Assembly (NCBI RefSeq): GCF_000067165.1
Contig: NC_010162.1
Location: 4,174,501-4,238,500, forward strand
Length of the DNA: 64,000 nucleotides
Reading direction: 5' to 3'
DNA from: Sorangium cellulosum So ce56
GTDB lineage: Bacteria; Myxococcota_A; Polyangia; Polyangiales; Polyangiaceae
Part shown: positions 28,047 through 37,288 of the stretch, piece by piece
How the letters are laid out: each line of letters opens with the position of its first letter
Position numbering within the stretch: position 1 is the stretch's first letter
The notes under the pieces: generated by a model
What the model was told of the DNA's origin: nothing
What the model saw: the letters and a program-made list of their open reading frames with translations, nothing else
Databases searched by the model: none
Translations under genes and position numbers: made by a program

Positions 28047-29744
28047 TCACCGCGGCGCCGGCGCGCGCGCCACGCGGCCGCCCACGACCACCATGTCGAC
28101 CTTCGTGTCGACGAGCGAGCGATCGGGCGAGAGATCGCGGCCGAGGACGGTCAGATCGGCCACATAGCCAGGCGCGATCCGGCCCCGCTGGCCCTCGGCG
28201 AAGGCCGCGTACGCGGGCGCCTCGGTGAAGGCCAGGAGCGCCTCGTCGAGGTCGAGCCGCTCCTCGGGCATCCACCCGCCCGGGGGGTGGCCCGAGAGAT
28301 CCTGCCGGGTCACGGCGGCATGGATGCCGAGCAGCGGAGAGGCGTCCTCCACCGGGAAATCCGAGCCGAACACGAGGCGGGCGCCCGACGACAAGAGCGA
28401 CCGCCAGGCATACGCGCCCTTCAGGCGATGGGCGCCGAGCCGTGCGGGCGCCCAGGGCATGTCGCTCGTCGCGTGGGTCGGCTGCATCGAGGCGATCACC
28501 CCGAGCGCCGCGAAGCGCGGCAGATCGTCGGGCGAGAGGATCTGCGCGTGCTCCACCCGGAACCGGAGCGCCGCCGCCCGCCCCGGGCCGAGCGCCTCGA
28601 AGGCGTCGAGCACGGCGCGGTTGGCGCGGTCGCCGATCGCGTGCACCGCGAGCTGGAAGCCCGCGTCCGCGACGAGCCGCGCCGCGCGCGCGAGCGCCTC
28701 GCGATCCATCAGCAGGAGCCCGCTCGTCGAGGGCTCGTCCGCGTACGGCGCGAGCAGCGCCGCGCCGCGCGAGCCGAGCGCGCCGTCCGCGAAGAGCTTG
28801 ACCCCGCGCAGGACGAACATCGCCGTGCCTTTCGGGTCCACGTCGGGCGCGCGCGCCTTCAGCCCCTCGAGGTTCCCGTCGCCCGCGAGGTACGCGGCAA
28901 CGCGGATCGGCAGCCGCCCGGAGGCGGCGAGCGCGCGGTAGACGGCCGCGGTCTCGTCGTCGATGCCCATCTCGTGCACGCCCGTGAGCCCGGACGAGAG
29001 CGCCGCCTCGGCCGCGCGCAGGATGCGCCGCTCGCGCACGGCGGGCGGGTCGGCCGGGACCTTGGCCTCGATGAGGCCCATCGCGTTGTCGATGAAGACG
29101 CCTGTCGGCTCGCCCGCGGCGTCGCGCAGGACGCGCCCGCCCGGCGGATCCTGCGTGCCTCGGCCGACCCCGGCCGCGCGCATCGCCGCCGTGTTCGCCC
29201 AGAGCGCGTGCCCGTCGACGCGGCGCAACGCCACCGGGTGCTCCGGCGCCGCCGCGTCGAGCGGGGCGTGCGTGGGGAACGCGGCGCCCGGCCAGAGGTT
29301 CTGGTCCCAGCCGCGCCCGGTGATCCACTCGGCCGTCGGGCGGGCCTTCGCCGCCTCGGCCACGATCGCCGCCGCGTCCTCGGCGCTCTTCACGCCGCGC
29401 ACGCTCAGCGTCTCCAGCGCGACCCCGAGCCCGTAAAGATGGGCATGCCCGTCGACGAGCCCGGGCACGATCGCGCGCCCCGGCAGCTCCTCGACGCGCG
29501 TCCCCGGCCCGACGAAGGCCTTCGCGCCGGCCGCGCTGCCCACGAAGACGATCCGCTCGCCGCGCACGGCGACCGCCTCGGCGCGCGGGTTCCCGGGGTC
29601 CATGGTCCGGACGACGCCGGCCGTGATCACGAGATCTGCGGGCGCTTCGGGCGTTGACGTCGCGGCGGACAGGCCCGGCGAGGCACAGCCGGGGGCGAGG
29701 CTGCCGAAGAGGCTCAGGAGCGTCGCTCGGAGCGCGTTCGACAT
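28047..29744 (-). CDS. Secreted amidohydrolase (YtcJ/amidohydrolase_3 type) lipoprotein
   Basis: A 565-residue protein. The ATG at 29744 follows GGGTGG. A GTG three codons earlier is an alternative. A signal peptide ends in the lipobox LAPGC. The metal-binding HxH is in GLVDGHAHLYGLG near residue 95. The barrel includes GVHEMGIDDE, LAVHAIGDRANR with the conserved His, and RVEHAQILSPDDL. Near the C-terminus come the family signatures FGSDFPVEDASPL and GRIAPGYVADLTVLGRDL. Such enzymes hydrolyse N-substituted amides or carbamate-like bonds outside the cytoplasm; the substrate is unknown. Confidence 0.92.
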   Translation of the reverse strand: MSNALRATLLSLFGSLAPGCASPGLSAATSTPEAPADLVITAGVVRTMDPGNPRAEAVAVRGERIVFVGSAAGAKAFVGPGTRVEELPGRAIVPGLVDGHAHLYGLGVALETLSVRGVKSAEDAAAIVAEAAKARPTAEWITGRGWDQNLWPGAAFPTHAPLDAAAPEHPVALRRVDGHALWANTAAMRAAGVGRGTQDPPGGRVLRDAAGEPTGVFIDNAMGLIEAKVPADPPAVRERRILRAAEAALSSGLTGVHEMGIDDETAAVYRALAASGRLPIRVAAYLAGDGNLEGLKARAPDVDPKGTAMFVLRGVKLFADGALGSRGAALLAPYADEPSTSGLLLMDREALARAARLVADAGFQLAVHAIGDRANRAVLDAFEALGPGRAAALRFRVEHAQILSPDDLPRFAALGVIASMQPTHATSDMPWAPARLGAHRLKGAYAWRSLLSSGARLVFGSDFPVEDASPLLGIHAAVTRQDLSGHPPGGWMPEERLDLDEALLAFTEAPAYAAFAEGQRGRIAPGYVADLTVLGRDLSPDRSLVDTKVDMVVVGGRVARAPAPR

Positions 29745-29792
29745 GAGCGCCACCCTAGCACCCGCATGGGGCGCGCAACGGCGGGCAGGGGG

Positions 29793-31223
29793 CTACCAGA
29801 GGCTCAGCGTGACCGCGACGGTCAGCAGCGGCAGCGGCGTGAGCACCGCGACGAAGAAGACGAGGACGTCGATCTGCGCAATCCGGGCGCTCCCTCGCTC
29901 GAGCAGCCTGGCCTGCTCTCCTGCGATGAGCTCGGCGCCGGAGAGAGCCCCTCCGCGGTACGTGCCCGCGGACGTCGGTCCGAGGACCACCACCGGTCCG
30001 GGCGGCAAGCCGCGGTCTGCGGCGCGCACGGGAGGCGAGCCGTCCGCGAAGTCGAGCCAGCCGTTTTCCGCGAGCACCGCGGCCCTTGCCCCCGCGATCC
30101 GCGCGAGGGCGCGGCGGGCGCGCCAGCGATAACGGAGCAGCGCCGCGGAGAGCAGCGCTCCGCAGGCGGCGACGGCGATCGCGCGCCGGTGGGCGCCGAG
30201 CATGTCTGCGACGAGGCGCATGGACGCGGGCATCGCGACGAACCGCGGCGCCGCGAGGACGACCGGACCTGCTTCGCCGCCGCGATGGGCATCGTAGATC
30301 GCTCCGTCGAGCACGAGCAGCTGGCTCAGCTCGCGGCCCTTGGCGACCAGAGACGCTTCGCGAACGAGCGGCGACGCCTGGCGGATGACGAGAGAATCGC
30401 GGGGATTGACCCAGCCCGGCTGCTGCCGGCACGCCTCGGGGTCGACCATCGTGTACGTGCCGCGCTGAGACAGCCACGTCACGAGGAGAGCGTCGAAAGG
30501 CCTCCCGGCCTCCTCCACATCGAGAAAACACCTCTCGGACAGGCTCGGGCACAACCGGCGCACGCCCAGCCGGCCGATGGTCACGTCGTGGATGCGCGTC
30601 ACGAGCGGCGGTCCGGACGGGTCCGACAAGCCCTCGTCGATCATCGAGGGCCCCCCCTCGACGGGCGGGACGACTCCGATGGTCGGAAGGGACGCGATGT
30701 GATCCTCCGGATCGGGCTCTCGCACGGCGTGAGCGGTCGATACGGCAATGAGGCCCGTGGCCAGCGCGAGGACGGCGACGCTCGCCGCGTGGAGAGCGCG
30801 CGGCGGCACGCGGACCATGGTGGTCGTCATGGCAGCGAAGAACACCGCCCCGAGGGCGCCGGCGAGGGCGGACAGGAGCCCGAACGGGCGCCCGATCATC
30901 GGCAACCACGCTCGCCATGCGTACCAGGAAGGGGGGATGTCGGGGCACGTCATCCCATCCCGGGTCATGCGGTAGACAAGGTACGCGAGCGGAAAAACGA
31001 AGAGGGGAAGAGAGACGCGCAGCGCAGGGCTGCGGGCCGCGGCGGCGACGCAGAGGAGCGCGGCGAGCAAGCCCGCCTCCATCACGAACCACGGGACGGC
31101 CACTTCCTTGCCCGCGAGGACGGCGAGCACGACGCAGGGGCCGACCAGGACACCCACGCACGCGGCGTGGACCCTCGGAGGGGCCGACGAGAAAGAGGGG
31201 GGATGATCGCCCGGTGCCAGCAT
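29793..31223 (-). CDS. Multi-pass membrane protein of unknown function
   Basis: A 476-residue protein starting at the ATG at 31223, which follows CGAGGAGC. It has at least seven hydrophobic segments: four in the first 145 residues (among them VHAACVGVLVGPCVVLAVLA), one beginning ALHAASVAVLALATGLIAVS. There is one in the middle third of the C-terminal half and a last one at the very end (VLVFFVAVLTPLPLLTVAVT). Between segments five and six lies a soluble loop of about 180 residues with four cysteines. I recognise no family. Its stop is 49 bp from the start of the amidohydrolase gene on the same strand, so the two may be cotranscribed. Confidence 0.7.
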   Translation of the reverse strand: MLAPGDHPPSFSSAPPRVHAACVGVLVGPCVVLAVLAGKEVAVPWFVMEAGLLAALLCVAAAARSPALRVSLPLFVFPLAYLVYRMTRDGMTCPDIPPSWYAWRAWLPMIGRPFGLLSALAGALGAVFFAAMTTTMVRVPPRALHAASVAVLALATGLIAVSTAHAVREPDPEDHIASLPTIGVVPPVEGGPSMIDEGLSDPSGPPLVTRIHDVTIGRLGVRRLCPSLSERCFLDVEEAGRPFDALLVTWLSQRGTYTMVDPEACRQQPGWVNPRDSLVIRQASPLVREASLVAKGRELSQLLVLDGAIYDAHRGGEAGPVVLAAPRFVAMPASMRLVADMLGAHRRAIAVAACGALLSAALLRYRWRARRALARIAGARAAVLAENGWLDFADGSPPVRAADRGLPPGPVVVLGPTSAGTYRGGALSGAELIAGEQARLLERGSARIAQIDVLVFFVAVLTPLPLLTVAVTLSLW

Positions 31224-31838
31224 CAACGCTCCTCGAGCTTCACCGAGGCGCCCTGCCCACGGCAGGACCACCCGGGCGCCGAGGAGCGCGCCGCACGCCG
31301 CGCGCCTCGGAGAAACGCGCCTCGGCCTGCATGTCCGACGATCCCATGGGGCGCCGATCGCCGTCAAGGAGGCCGCCGGATCGCGACGGACGGGCGCTCG
31401 ACTCCTCGGGCTCGTGCATCGAAGGCGCCGCGCTCCCTTCACGGGGTGCGGGACGTGGGCGGCGCGGGCGGCGCCGACCCGTCGAACGAGCACAGAGCTT
31501 GAGCCGGCCGTGGCCTCCCGGGCCAGAGAGCACCTGAGAAGACACGTGGTGGAGGCTCGCGCCGCCGGCGTGGGGGCTCTGACCTCCACCGCGCCGCGCG
31601 GGCGCCCCCCCGGCGCCGCGCGGTGGCGCGCGAACACCCCGAAAGAGGCCGTCTTTCCAGCGGATCCCGGGCGTGCTGGGGGCGGCCCGAAGCGCCCCGA
31701 CAACCTGGCCTGCCGGTTGCTCTATCGGGATGCGACGCCGCGAGACAGCGACGAGGGCCACCTGGACGACTCGGTATCACCAGAGGCCGCCGAGACGCGA
31801 TCTCGTGAGCGTGAACCCTGACACAAGGATACACCACC
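31224..31838. other. 615-bp divergent intergenic region
   Basis: This gap lies between the membrane-protein gene (minus) and the small lipoprotein gene (plus). The frames open here are Arg/Ala/Gly-rich shadows with no supported start. I see no promoter consensus and no gene. Confidence 0.5.
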
Positions 31839-32288
31839 ATGAAGCTCAAGAACCTGCTCCTCTGCTCGCTCATCTCGTCCTTCTCGCTCGTCGGCTGCAT
31901 CGCCGAGCCGCTCGACGGCGACAGCGCCGATGAGGGCGCGAGCGACGCAGCCGAGGTCGTGGGTGAGGGCGCAGAGGCGATCATCGGTCCTGGCGGCGAT
32001 GACGGCGGCGGCCCGGTCACGAAGACCGTGAACCTCTCGTGCTCGATCACCTATCCCAGCATCTTCAACCCGAACGCGGCGATCAAGAACACCTCGCTCT
32101 TTGGCGTTCCGGAGGATGCGAAGATCACCTTCACGGTCACGCACTACTACGGCGATCCTGGGCCCTACACCCGCTCGGTCACTGGGCCGCTCGCCAAGGG
32201 GCAGACCAAGCTCGTCCCCCTCTCGCACCCCGGCGCGCTCGACGCCTACGGCTGCACCGCCAAGGCCACCTGGACCATCATCGACTGA
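31839..32288 (+). CDS. Small secreted lipoprotein with acidic propeptide
   Basis: A 149-residue protein. The signal peptide ends in the lipobox FSLVGC. It is followed by an acidic stretch ending in AEVVGEGAEAI, very like the leader of the lipoprotein at 5729. The mature domain of about 100 residues contains two cysteines (LSCSIT, YGCTAK) and is beta-rich, with alternating hydrophobics in ITFTVTHYYGDPGPYTRSVT. I recognise no family. A strong terminator follows the stop, so the gene is probably a monocistronic, well-expressed unit. Confidence 0.75.
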   Translation: MKLKNLLLCSLISSFSLVGCIAEPLDGDSADEGASDAAEVVGEGAEAIIGPGGDDGGGPVTKTVNLSCSITYPSIFNPNAAIKNTSLFGVPEDAKITFTVTHYYGDPGPYTRSVTGPLAKGQTKLVPLSHPGALDAYGCTAKATWTIID

Positions 32289-32322
32289 ACCCGACCCTGC
32301 TGGTTCCTTTTCGGGAAAATTC

Positions 32323-32409
32323 ACAGGGAGGCGGGGAGACGGGGAGTAGAATCCCATCAGTCTCCCCGCCTCCCCGCCTCCCTGTTCAATTTCTTTTCTT
32401 TTTTTTTAT
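32323..32409 (+). terminator. Long-stem rho-independent terminator
   Basis: The 5' arm (ACAGGGAGGCGGGGAGACGG from 32323) pairs with CCGCCTCCCCGCCTCCCTGT ending at 32385. The pairing is continuous over about 24 bp with one A-C mismatch. It is followed by a T-rich tract to 32408. It lies 35 bp after the lipoprotein stop. This is the clearest textbook terminator in the window. Confidence 0.9.
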
Positions 32410-32490
32410 GATGCCAACAAATGAGAGGAACTGTCAGGCTCGGAACGAGGTATCGACGACCGGGCACGGCGCACCGCGCGATGTCGCCTC

Positions 32491-33720
32491 TCATTTCTCT
32501 GCTTCGGTGCTGCAGGTGATGTTGATCCACCCTCGACGGCCTTCGATCGCGCCGCCGATGAACCGGAGCGGCCATGGGTGCTCCGAGGGCATGCAGCGCC
32601 ACTGCGACACGAGCTCCGGCACCTCGGTCGCGCAGAAGCCGCTCGGGCATCCAGGACAGTCGAGCGAATGCCGGCAGCGCTCCAGGTCGGCGCCGGCGAG
32701 CTGCACGACCTCGCAGCGGCGCAGCTCCTTGCCGCCGCGCTCGACGAACGTCGGCTGCCCGTCCGGATCGTGCCGACCGCGCGCGGCATCGCAGCGCTCG
32801 AGATCGGCCTGATCGATCATGACCTTGCAAGCGACCACGCCTCCGGCGTCCACGGCGAGCGGGTGCGCCTGGCAGATGAAGCCGCAATCAGCAAAACCCG
32901 GGTGAAGGAGCATGTCCCACGTCTGCTGATCGTCGCAGTGCGAGGCGATCGGCTCCGCGCGCACGAGCTCGCTCCACGCCGCGAGTCGCCCGCTGCCTTC
33001 GTCGATGGCGCTACAGGTCGAATCGCGCGTGGTGAAAGGCCCGGCCACCTCCGTGTCCAGGGTCATCGACAGCGCTGTCTGGCTGGGGACCTCGTCGGCG
33101 ACGGGCCCGGGCCCCTCGTCGTCGCGCGTGCTCGCGACGAGCAGCCTCGCGATCCTGTCCTGGGGCAGCGACCTGACGAGGGCTACCTCGGCCTCCCCCT
33201 CGGGGGCGCGCGCGCCTGTGACGAGCTCCAGCGCGCGCCTGGCCGTCCGTAGCGGGAGGTACTCCTCCCCGGGCTCGGCGAGCCGCTGTCCCAGCGCCTC
33301 CGTCACGCCTGCCATCACCGCCTCGACCTCCTCCTCGCGCGAGGTCTGCGTGGTCCACGCGAGCGAGGGGATTTCCCTCGAGGTGACGAGCGCCGCGGCG
33401 TCGGGCGCGCTCGGCCGCGCGACGACCACCCGGAGCTCGCCGGGGTGCCACTGGGCCGGATCCGGGCTGCCGCATGTTCCCCACCGCGATTCGATCACGG
33501 CAAGGAGGCCCGCGCGCACGCTCTGGGCGACGCGCTCGCGGAGCTGCGCGGCTTCGGCCGTGTCCGCGTCATCGACGACCAGCACGATGACCTGCGGGCT
33601 CTCGTTGATGAGCCCTCCGTCGAGGACCAGCTGCGAGGTTGTCCGGGGGTCCACCGCCACCGGATCCGTGCCGCACGCCGCGGCGGCGAGCGTCAACCAT
33701 GCGAGATGGAGAGACCTCAT
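32491..33720 (-). CDS. Secreted Cys-rich lipoprotein, unknown
   Basis: A 409-residue protein. ATG at 33720 begins a signal peptide ending in the lipobox LAAAAC. Nearby ATGs at 33729 and 33732 are alternatives. The N-terminal half has a Rossmann-like stretch, VIVLVVDDADTAEAAQLRER, resembling the start of a von Willebrand-type domain but without a clear metal-site motif. The C-terminal third is rich in cysteines (GFADCGFICQAHP, LDCPGCPSGFCATEV and others), which are probably disulfide-bonded. The family is not recognised. It is transcribed towards the terminator of the neighbouring plus-strand gene. Confidence 0.72.
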   Translation of the reverse strand: MRSLHLAWLTLAAAACGTDPVAVDPRTTSQLVLDGGLINESPQVIVLVVDDADTAEAAQLRERVAQSVRAGLLAVIESRWGTCGSPDPAQWHPGELRVVVARPSAPDAAALVTSREIPSLAWTTQTSREEEVEAVMAGVTEALGQRLAEPGEEYLPLRTARRALELVTGARAPEGEAEVALVRSLPQDRIARLLVASTRDDEGPGPVADEVPSQTALSMTLDTEVAGPFTTRDSTCSAIDEGSGRLAAWSELVRAEPIASHCDDQQTWDMLLHPGFADCGFICQAHPLAVDAGGVVACKVMIDQADLERCDAARGRHDPDGQPTFVERGGKELRRCEVVQLAGADLERCRHSLDCPGCPSGFCATEVPELVSQWRCMPSEHPWPLRFIGGAIEGRRGWINITCSTEAEK

Positions 33721-34025
33721 TTGCCACATCATGGGTGGTATTGGCAACACGCGTACCCGTGAGGGGACTGCTCTCCAGGCGGAGAAGAGCGCTATTCCCG
33801 CGGTATCCGAAGGAGGCCAAGCGCGCTCCATGCCAACGCGGCGGCGCGCGGCGCCAACCCAGTTGCTCAACCCGAGCGAACCGCTCCCTCCCGGAATGGT
33901 GACGCTGGATCCGCAACTTGTCCGCGCATCGAAGGAGCCCGTCCACGACACGCTGGGCGACGCCGCGCGCCCGTTTCCCAGCGGATTGCACGACATCGCC
34001 GGCGGGGGCGGAGCGCGGCCGTCGC
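33721..34025. other. 305-bp intergenic region, no gene seen
   Basis: Between the Cys-rich lipoprotein start and the stop of the large 1050-residue protein, both on the minus strand. The only open frames are shadows. No repeat or promoter consensus is evident. Confidence 0.45.
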
Positions 34026-37000
34026 TCAAACTCCCAGCTTCGGGCGCTGGGCGATGATGAAGTCGACGGCGGCGCGCACGCTGTTCACCTTGGCGTAATC
34101 GGCGCGGAAGGTGGCCACGAACGATTTCGCCTCCGGCCAGGCGTCGAGCGTGGGCTCGATCGCCTGGGCCTTCCAGCTGGCGCCGAAGGGGGCCATGAGC
34201 AGGAGGCCGAGCTTGAGCCCACGCAAGCTCTTGAGCAGGAGCGCCGCATCGACGACCTTCTCGCCGCGCGATCTGGTGCGCAGGGTCTGCAAATCGGCGA
34301 GCTCCTCGTCGAGGAAGGCCGTGGCGGTGCGCTCGAGCAGCTCGTGCGCCGCGGCCCGCGGCAGCGCGCGCCACACCTCCTCGGGCAGCGACTCGGACTC
34401 CTTCAGCGTGAGATCGAGGTGCCCAAGGAGGCTCGGATCAAGCTCTTTTCCAGGCTCGACGAGGCAGGCGAAGAGCCGGAGCACGGTCGAGTACGTGACC
34501 TTTGCGCCGCGCGCGCGCAGGTCGTCGAGGCGCGCGAGCTCGGCCTGGGCGAGCGCCACGGTCCCACCCCTGTCCTGGGCCACCGCGCCGGCGATGAGCT
34601 TCCGCTGGCCTCTGGGCGAGTCGGGGAGGTCGAGGTTGTCGAGCCGGCGGGGGTCGAGCCAGAGCGCGAGCCGTTCGAGCGGCGAGAGGCCGGCGACGAG
34701 CTTCTTCAGGGCTTCCCTGGCCTGGTCGTCGTCCTCGGCGTCGATGCGCTCGCTGGCCCGCCAGAGCGGCAGCTCCACGTCCTCCTCGCCGAAGCGGAGG
34801 CGCACCAGCCGATCGCTCGGGAGCCGGGGGCCGAGGCCGATCAGCGCGCGGCGCAGGCCGAGGAAACGGGGCACCGCGTAGGACGCGAAGTCGACGGGGG
34901 CGTCGACCTCGCGCTCGGCGGTGAGCTCGAGCAGGCGCCGCGCCATCGGGGAGAGCGCCTCGGGGCGGACCGTCTCGCGCTCGTTCGGCCGAGGCGGGAA
35001 CAGGAGCGCCAGCCCGAGCGCCACGATCCTTGCTGAGGGGGCGTCCGGGCCCTCGAGCGGCGCGAGCAGGGAGCGCGCGGCCTCCTCGCGCGTGGCCTCG
35101 CTCGCGTTCCGGAGGATCGCGAAGGCGCGCTCACGGAGGTTTCCATCCCAGAAGGGCAGGGCGTCGGCCGCCTTGGACTTCAGTCCGAGCGCCTGGCAGA
35201 GGCGCAGGAGCCCTCCTTCGGGCAGTCGCTCGAGCGGGGCGCCGAGCGCGAGCGCGAGCGCGGCGACCGAGGCGAGGGGAGCCGAGCGTCCCTTCACGAT
35301 GCCCGCGAGCAGCGCGCGCGCTTCGGTGTCCTGCTCGCGCGCCATCCACGCGCCGAGGCAGAGGAAGGCGGCCATGCGCGTCGGCTCCTGCTTCTCGCGC
35401 TGTGCGAGCTCGAGCACGGCCGCCCGCGTCGCGCTCGACGGCGCGACGTGGGCGAGGGCGTAGAGGGCGTGCGCGCGGACGTTCGGCGCCGCGTCCCCGA
35501 GCCACGCTGCGAACGTGGGCTCGTGGCTGGCGAGGGCCGCGCGCGCGGCGGCGCGCGCTGCGGGGCGCTCCTCGCGCGCTCCCCGGTCCTCGGCCAGGCG
35601 GACGCCGAGCCGGAGGGCGTGCAGGTGCACCTTCGGATCCCACGCTGGATCGCCCTTCACGAGGTGGGCGAGGAGCGCGGGAGCTTCGGGCGCACCGGCG
35701 GGGTCGGTGGCGAGATCGTCGAGGACGCGGAGCGCGCGCTTCCTGTCGGGCGTCTTGCCGCCGAGCGCCTCGATCAGGCGAGCGATGGGCGCCTCGGCGG
35801 GCAGAGCGACCCGGGCGAGCAGGTCGAGCGCCGCGTCCTTGCAGGGCAAGTCGCGCACGAGGCGGAGGGTGCCCCGCGTGTGCTCCGACTCGCAGGCCCG
35901 CGCCGCACGGTGCCAGGCGATCAGCTCCTCGCGGGACTGCCACTGGGTGTGCGCGAGCCGGAGGGCGCGCGGGGCGTCGCCTGGGCCCGGCGGGAAGTCG
36001 CCCGTCTCGAGCGCGGCGTCCCAGGTGGGGTGAAAGGCGTCGGCCATGCGGCAGGGCTCGTCGATGAGCTCGTGGAGCCCGAAGCCGGTGGGATCGAGGG
36101 GCGCGGGCTCCTGGTTCGGCGAGAAGTCGGGCGCGCCCCGCGCCATCCCCACGAACGAGACGGCGCCGCCCTCCTGGGCGCACCATTCCCACTCGACCTC
36201 ACGGATCTCGCGGTAGCCACGCCGGGCGGCCTCGGCGAGGTAGCCGTCGCGCTCGGCCTCCGCGCACGGGGCGCCGCGGCGCGCGACCAGGAATGGCGCA
36301 AGGCGGAACCAGCGCGGGGGCCGGGCCGAGCGGAAGCCGTCCTGGAACGCCGCTTCGTCGACGTCGCCGAGGTCGGCCGCGGCCCAGCAGGTGAGCATGT
36401 CGTCGGGCGCGAAGCCCACGCGCGCGACGCCGCCGGGCACGACCACGAGCTCGTGCCCCGTCTCGGTGTCGCGCAGGACGCCGAGGCCGTCGCTGCCCAC
36501 GTGGGGCGCGGCGAGCTCGAAGCGCGGTCCGGAAGCCTCCGCGGCGAGGCGCTCCACGAGCTCGGCGAGCACGCGTTCCTTGCCGCCCTTCGACAGGCGC
36601 CGCCAGTCGTCGATGTTCGCGAGCGCGGCGACGAGATCGAGGTCGTCCACGGCGGCCGGCGCGGCAATGGCGTCTGGTTTGCCGTTCTTGGTGGGCTTCA
36701 TCGCGGACTTCGCGGCCTTCCTGGGCGGCAGCGCGTCTCGCCTGGCGGCCTCGTACGCGGCGCGCGCGCTCGGGCTGACGCGCGCTTCGAGCAGGACCTG
36801 GTCGTCGTCGGTCAGGGCGCGGGGCGTCTGGAGCGACATCGCGAGCTTCCCGGGCGCCGCCGTCAGGCCCTTGCCGCTCGAGAAGCGCAGGCTGCCGACC
36901 AGATCGGTGATGTCGGTGATGGGAGCGACGTTCGCCTCCGCCGTCCACATCGCCGCCTCTGCCTGGGGGAAGCGGAGCGCGGCCACGAGCCAGAGGCGCT

Positions 37001-37178
37001 CTCCGGGCTGGCGCACCGTGGCCAGGTAGAGCGTGCCTCCCTCGGCGAGGGGCTCGAGGGCGCGGTGTCGGCTCAGGTAGCGATCGAGGGGCAGGACGCT
37101 CCCTGGCTCGCACGCCCCGTGTTGCTTCTCGAGGCCGGCGAGCGCGGCGGCGCTGATGATCGCGAGTACGCTTGTCAT
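34026..37178 (-). CDS. Large protein with degenerate FGE-like domain and helical-repeat body
   Basis: A 1050-residue protein without a signal peptide. Residues of about 1-160 form an alpha/beta region. From about 225 to 400 the sequence resembles the formylglycine-generating/sulfatase-modifying fold: ELVVVPGGVARVGFAPDD at its start, then EVEWEWCAQEGGAVSFVG. It ends with PTGFGLHELIDEPCRMADAF, in place of the usual NPFGLYDMHGNVWEWC. The rest (about 410-1050) is Leu/Ala-rich helix pairs in the style of HEAT repeats (for example ALASHEPTFAAWLGDAAPNV). It may be a scaffold. The FGE-type fold often serves in binding rather than catalysis. The role is unknown. Confidence 0.7.
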   Translation of the reverse strand: MTSVLAIISAAALAGLEKQHGACEPGSVLPLDRYLSRHRALEPLAEGGTLYLATVRQPGERLWLVAALRFPQAEAAMWTAEANVAPITDITDLVGSLRFSSGKGLTAAPGKLAMSLQTPRALTDDDQVLLEARVSPSARAAYEAARRDALPPRKAAKSAMKPTKNGKPDAIAAPAAVDDLDLVAALANIDDWRRLSKGGKERVLAELVERLAAEASGPRFELAAPHVGSDGLGVLRDTETGHELVVVPGGVARVGFAPDDMLTCWAAADLGDVDEAAFQDGFRSARPPRWFRLAPFLVARRGAPCAEAERDGYLAEAARRGYREIREVEWEWCAQEGGAVSFVGMARGAPDFSPNQEPAPLDPTGFGLHELIDEPCRMADAFHPTWDAALETGDFPPGPGDAPRALRLAHTQWQSREELIAWHRAARACESEHTRGTLRLVRDLPCKDAALDLLARVALPAEAPIARLIEALGGKTPDRKRALRVLDDLATDPAGAPEAPALLAHLVKGDPAWDPKVHLHALRLGVRLAEDRGAREERPAARAAARAALASHEPTFAAWLGDAAPNVRAHALYALAHVAPSSATRAAVLELAQREKQEPTRMAAFLCLGAWMAREQDTEARALLAGIVKGRSAPLASVAALALALGAPLERLPEGGLLRLCQALGLKSKAADALPFWDGNLRERAFAILRNASEATREEAARSLLAPLEGPDAPSARIVALGLALLFPPRPNERETVRPEALSPMARRLLELTAEREVDAPVDFASYAVPRFLGLRRALIGLGPRLPSDRLVRLRFGEEDVELPLWRASERIDAEDDDQAREALKKLVAGLSPLERLALWLDPRRLDNLDLPDSPRGQRKLIAGAVAQDRGGTVALAQAELARLDDLRARGAKVTYSTVLRLFACLVEPGKELDPSLLGHLDLTLKESESLPEEVWRALPRAAAHELLERTATAFLDEELADLQTLRTRSRGEKVVDAALLLKSLRGLKLGLLLMAPFGASWKAQAIEPTLDAWPEAKSFVATFRADYAKVNSVRAAVDFIIAQRPKLGV

Positions 37179-37288
37179 GAATCGATGCTATCTCGGGCGT
37201 CGTACCCAGGAATCGCCTTTTCTTGTGCATGGCACTGTGTTTGCCTGGGGGCGTTCGCCCGATCGGTCGGGCGAGGAGGGTGTAGACC

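Noticed and set aside
31414..31821. Plus-strand frame upstream of the small lipoprotein
   Set aside because: Arg/Ala-rich, no start signal, and it ends in the promoter region of the next gene.
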